Below, piece after piece: positions 17,631-20,642 of a DNA stretch of 20,642 nucleotides. Source of the stretch: Actinomyces sp. ICM47 (GTDB lineage: Bacteria > Actinomycetota > Actinomycetes > Actinomycetales > Actinomycetaceae); the NCBI RefSeq assembly GCF_000278725.1, contig NZ_ALCA01000025.1:1-20642 (forward strand), written 5' to 3'. Each line of letters opens with the position of its first letter. Position 1 is the stretch's first letter. The translations under genes and the position numbers were made by a program. A model generated the notes under the pieces. It was given only the letters and a program-made list of their open reading frames with translations, was not told the DNA's origin and made no database searches.

Positions 17631-18665
17631 TTAGGGTCGCTGGAGGGCGTCACGGACTTCGCCGACCAGAAGTTCCAGGATATCCTCCAGGAAGAGGATA
17701 CCGACGAGGACACCCTCGTCGCGCACGAGCGCACAGTGCACGCCGGTGCGCTGCATGTGGCGCAGTGCGTCTTCAACCTGGTCGGAGGAGGCGACGGCCT
17801 CGAGGCGGCGGATGCGCCACGGGGTAATCGGCTGGGTGCGTTCCTCGCCGGACGCGTACAGAACATCCTTCAGGTGGACATAGCCGGCGATGGCACCATC
17901 CTCGCCCGCAATCGGGAAGCGCGAGTAGCCGGTATGAGCGACTCGTTCCTCCACGTCGGCGGGGGTGGCACCCGCAGGGAGAACGACGAGGTCAGCCAGG
18001 GGCACCATCGCAGAACCCGCGGTTTCTTCTGAGAATTCCAGGGTGCCGCTGAGCAGCCCCAGTTCGTCGGTGAGGACACCCTCGGCCTGGGATGCGACGA
18101 CAATGGAGGCGACCTCCTCGACCGTGTAGGAGGCCGAAATCTCCGAGCGAGGCTCATAACCCGACAAACGGACGAACCAGTTCGCGAAATGGTCCATGGC
18201 CTCGATGATGGGGCGCAGGACGTGGCCCAGGCGCACGAGGATGGGGGCCAGGATGAGGAGCATCCGTACCGGCGCGGCGATCGAGATATTCTTCGGGACC
18301 ATTTCGCCGAAGACGACGTGGCAGAACAACACGATGATGAGGGCTGCTGCGAATCCGATGACGTGGCTGGTCGCCTCGGGAGCGCCCAGGCGTTCCAGCG
18401 GCGACTCGACAAGGTGCGCAATCGCAGGTTCGGCGACGACGCCCAGCGTCGTGGAGGCGACCGTGACGCCCAGCTGGCAGATGGCGAGCATGAGGGAGAC
18501 GTGTTGCAGCGCGTAGAGCGCATCTCGTGTACCGCGCGCGCCTTCGTCGGCGAGCGGCTCAACCTGCGAGCGCCGCGTTGAGGTGACCGCAAACTCGCCG
18601 GCCACGAAGAACGCGTTGACCGCCAGCAGCGCGACGGTGATAGCAATGCCCATACCGGCGCTCAT
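17631..18665 (-). CDS. short CNNM/CBS membrane protein (lacks the CorC domain)
   Basis: Membrane protein of 344 aa with an N-terminal CNNM (DUF21) domain (about 1-180) of several helices, the conserved GEMVPKN motif (120-126), and a CBS pair (about 218-340, ending VGILFLEDILELLVGEV). The chain stops right after the CBS pair, so the CorC_HlyC domain of the upstream paralogue is missing. Family members are implicated in Mg2+ (and Co2+) transport and are often labelled hemolysins without evidence. Its ATG overlaps the upstream stop by 4 nt with GGAGG upstream, so the two are probably co-translated and may work as a pair. Confidence 0.92.
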   Translation of the reverse strand: MSAGMGIAITVALLAVNAFFVAGEFAVTSTRRSQVEPLADEGARGTRDALYALQHVSLMLAICQLGVTVASTTLGVVAEPAIAHLVESPLERLGAPEATSHVIGFAAALIIVLFCHVVFGEMVPKNISIAAPVRMLLILAPILVRLGHVLRPIIEAMDHFANWFVRLSGYEPRSEISASYTVEEVASIVVASQAEGVLTDELGLLSGTLEFSEETAGSAMVPLADLVVLPAGATPADVEERVAHTGYSRFPIAGEDGAIAGYVHLKDVLYASGEERTQPITPWRIRRLEAVASSDQVEDALRHMQRTGVHCALVRDEGVLVGILFLEDILELLVGEVRDALQRP

Positions 18666-19987
18666 GCCTCCACCTCCGGTTCGTCAGCGGGCGCGGGGGT
18701 GATCGCGACCTGCGCGACCCTGCGGCCCTGCATCTGGGTGACCTCGATGCCGACACCGTCAACGCTCACGCGCGAGCCGACGGACGGGATGTCGCCCAGC
18801 TCGTTCATGACGAGGCCGCCGATCGTGTCGTAGGGGCCGTCCTCGGGAAGGTTGATGTCTGTGCGACGTGCGAGTTCGTCGGGACGCAGCGTCCCGGGCA
18901 CGAGGAAGGTCCCGTCGGGGCGCGGGCGGATACCGAGGCGACGTTGGTCGTGCTCGTCGGAGACCTCGCCGACGATTTCTTCGACGACGTCTTCGAGGGT
19001 GACAATGCCGGACACGCCGCCGTATTCGTCGACGACGACGGCCATTTGCAACCCCTCGTCGCGCAGTTGAACCATGAGCGGACCAATCGGCACCGTCTCG
19101 GGAACGGTGGGCGCGTCGGTCATGAGGGAGGAGGAAATGACGGGCACGTCGGCGCGGCGCTCGGCGGGCACGGCGACCGCGCGGCGCAGGGAGACCAGGC
19201 CGAGGATGTCATCGGAGTCATCGCCGATAACGGGGAATCGGGAGTGACCGGTTTCGTGAGCGAGGTCCAGCACGTCCTGGGCGCTGTCTCGCTCACCGAG
19301 GGTGTGCAGACGCCCGCGGTCGGTCATAACGTCGGCGGCGCTGAGCGTGCTCATGCGGATTGTGTTGACGAACAGGTCGGCCGTGGACGTGTCGAAGGTA
19401 CCTTCTTCGACGGAGTGCTCGACGAGGGCCGCCAGCTCGGATGCGGAACGCGCCGACGAAATCTCTTCCTGCGGCTCGATGCCCATGCGGGCGAGCACCC
19501 AGTTCGCGGTGCCACCCAGCACCCAGATGATGGGGCGGGCGATCACGGTGAAGGCCATCTGGAAGGGGACGACACGCACGGCGGTGGCCATCGGGTGGGC
19601 CAGCGCGAGGTTCTTGGGGACAAGCTCACCAAAGAGCATCGAGAAGACGTTAATGAACGCGGCGGCGACGAAGGCCGCGATGCCGGTGGCCAGGCCCCAG
19701 GCCAGCCCGGCTGCGCCGAGCCATCCCACCAGCAGGTCCGCCAGCGCGGACTGCGTCGTGTAGCCGAGCAGGATCGTGGTCAGCGTGATGCCCACCTGGG
19801 CACCCGACAGCTGTGTGGACAGGGTACGGGTGGCGCGCAGGACGGACGCGGCTCCGCGGTCCCCCTCGTCCGCTTTCTTGTCAAGGACGGCCTGGTCCAC
19901 AGCGACAAGCGAGAATTCGGCGGAGACGAAGACGAAGGTGCCGGCGGTAAGAACGACGCCGAGGAGGAGCATAAGGACGGTCGTCAT
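18662..19987 (-). CDS. CNNM/CorC family protein (DUF21-CBS-CorC_HlyC)
   Basis: Membrane protein of 441 aa with the full family layout: CNNM transmembrane domain (1-180, motif GELVPKN at 120-126), CBS pair (about 218-342, with DEYGGVSGIVTLEDVVEEIVGEV at 320-342) and a C-terminal CorC_HlyC domain (about 350-430, DGTFLVPGTLRPDEL and GGLVMNELGDIP). Members are linked to Mg2+/Co2+ efflux or homeostasis. The frame is open 52 codons further upstream, but the ATG at 19987 follows AGGGGG and begins the first hydrophobic helix. First gene of the minus-strand cluster. Confidence 0.93.
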   Translation of the reverse strand: MTTVLMLLLGVVLTAGTFVFVSAEFSLVAVDQAVLDKKADEGDRGAASVLRATRTLSTQLSGAQVGITLTTILLGYTTQSALADLLVGWLGAAGLAWGLATGIAAFVAAAFINVFSMLFGELVPKNLALAHPMATAVRVVPFQMAFTVIARPIIWVLGGTANWVLARMGIEPQEEISSARSASELAALVEHSVEEGTFDTSTADLFVNTIRMSTLSAADVMTDRGRLHTLGERDSAQDVLDLAHETGHSRFPVIGDDSDDILGLVSLRRAVAVPAERRADVPVISSSLMTDAPTVPETVPIGPLMVQLRDEGLQMAVVVDEYGGVSGIVTLEDVVEEIVGEVSDEHDQRRLGIRPRPDGTFLVPGTLRPDELARRTDINLPEDGPYDTIGGLVMNELGDIPSVGSRVSVDGVGIEVTQMQGRRVAQVAITPAPADEPEVEA

Positions 19988-20306
19988 CGCTGCCCCCTCT
20001 CGACGAGGCCGGAGCGAGCCACGGGTACGCGCGCGGACAGGGGGCGGGAAAGAGCGGCAGAAAAGCCGACAGTGTCGCAGTCCATGATGCATCCAGTTTA
20101 GCGGCCCCGGGCTTTCCTCCCCGCGTGCGCGTCCACACACCATCGCTCTGTGTCAACACTCTCCCTATACCGGACCAAAGGCCCTTGAAATGATCGCCAA
20201 GTGTCTCCCACGTCTCGTGAAGGTTGTCACGTAGAGGTAGAATCTGTCGGGTATGGTCGCCGCGATACAAGCCCGTACGCGCGGCGTGAGTCAAACGGAG
20301 GAATAC
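19988..20306. other. divergent promoter region between corC-type gene and kgd
   Basis: This 319-bp gap separates divergently transcribed genes. On the plus strand, TAGAAT (20238-20243) is a likely -10 for kgd. On the minus strand, TAAACT (plus 20096-20101) fits TAnnnT and could serve the CNNM operon, giving a leader of about 100 nt. No good -35 boxes or strong hairpins were identified. Confidence 0.45.
20238..20243 (+). promoter_or_regulatory. candidate -10 of kgd
   Basis: TAGAAT lies 63 nt before the kgd GTG and matches the TAnnnT pattern. A -35 at 17-18 nt upstream is not convincing. Confidence 0.35.
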
Positions 20307-20642
20307 GTGCCGACCCACACAGTTTCCCAGCCCGACCCGCAGTGGTATCTCGCAAAGATGCGCGACCTGTACGAGCGCGATCCGCAGCTCCTCGATCCAT
20401 CGTGGCGCGCCTACTTTGCGACCGAGACCGCTCCCCCGCAGCTGCGCGCCAAGCGTCCCGCAATCCCGGAGGGTGCTATCGAGGGCAGCGCACCCGAGCA
20501 AGCAGCCCCGGCCTCGTCGATGCAGGCCCCCGCGGTGCCCGTGAGCGTCACCCCGCCCACCCTCGACATTGAGGAAGCGGAGCATGCACACCCCACGCCC
20601 CCGGTCGCACCCGTCGTCTCGGTGACCCGCTCCGACCTGCCG
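20307..20642 (+). CDS. kgd: 2-oxoglutarate decarboxylase/dehydrogenase E1, N-terminal part (cut by window end)
   Basis: The first 112 codons of a gene running off the right edge. The start reads VPTHTVSQPDPQWYLAKMRD, then DLYERDPQLLDPSWRAYFA, the N-terminal signature of SucA/Kgd-type E1 that docks the complex (W...LYE..P..VD..W..FF pattern). It is followed by a Pro/Ala-rich linker from about residue 40. In actinobacteria such a linker leads to a fused E2-like acyltransferase domain ahead of the thiamine-diphosphate E1, but that part is outside the window. GTG at 20307 has GGAGG 5 nt upstream; an in-frame ATG at 20253 would add 18 codons but lacks such a site. Confidence 0.85.
   Translation, partial: MPTHTVSQPDPQWYLAKMRDLYERDPQLLDPSWRAYFATETAPPQLRAKRPAIPEGAIEGSAPEQAAPASSMQAPAVPVSVTPPTLDIEEAEHAHPTPPVAPVVSVTRSDLP

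Overview
The window is GC-rich, with strong G/C at third codon positions, GTG starts and classic actinobacterial gene neighbours (argS-lysA, a kgd-type 2-oxoglutarate decarboxylase start). It looks like chromosome from a host-associated Actinomycetaceae bacterium, of the Actinomyces/Schaalia kind. The genus is an inference from gene content and from the secreted proteases with GW/WYYL wall-binding repeats; no database comparison was made.

Layout. Positions 1-727 hold no convincing gene. They carry an array of about 20-bp repeats in both orientations, inverted repeats resembling parS half-sites, a 36-bp tandem repeat and one strong hairpin. Next, on the minus strand, come two paralogous secreted subtilases: protease A (728-5128, 1466 aa), with two complete propeptide+S8 units in one chain, and protease B (5354-7702, 782 aa), with one. 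Both have signal peptides and C-terminal wall-binding repeats, and both share the same promoter block, so they are probably co-regulated but separately transcribed. Then follow lysA and argS on the minus strand, translationally coupled, with argS possibly leaderless. Divergent from argS is mntH (Nramp Mn transporter) with a DtxR/MntR-like palindrome at its promoter. A strong bidirectional terminator separates mntH from convergent rpiB. A tRNA-Arg(CCG) and an ion-transporter-superfamily Na+/H+ antiporter-like gene lie on the plus strand.

A second minus-strand cluster runs from 19987 down to 14964: a full CNNM/CorC transporter-like protein, a shorter CNNM protein without the C-terminal CorC domain, a membrane-anchored M23 (LytM) peptidase with two families of short repeats, a cytoplasmic glycerophosphodiester phosphodiesterase and a small three-helix membrane protein. 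Adjacent coding regions at two of the junctions overlap by 4 nt (ATGA). The content suggests envelope maintenance and metal homeostasis. At the right edge, divergently, is the start of kgd/sucA.

The most unusual content is the protease pair, particularly the double-headed subtilase whose second catalytic unit has diverged around the active site while keeping the Asp/His/Ser triad, the oxyanion Asn and a conserved Cys pair. The rest is mostly ordinary housekeeping.
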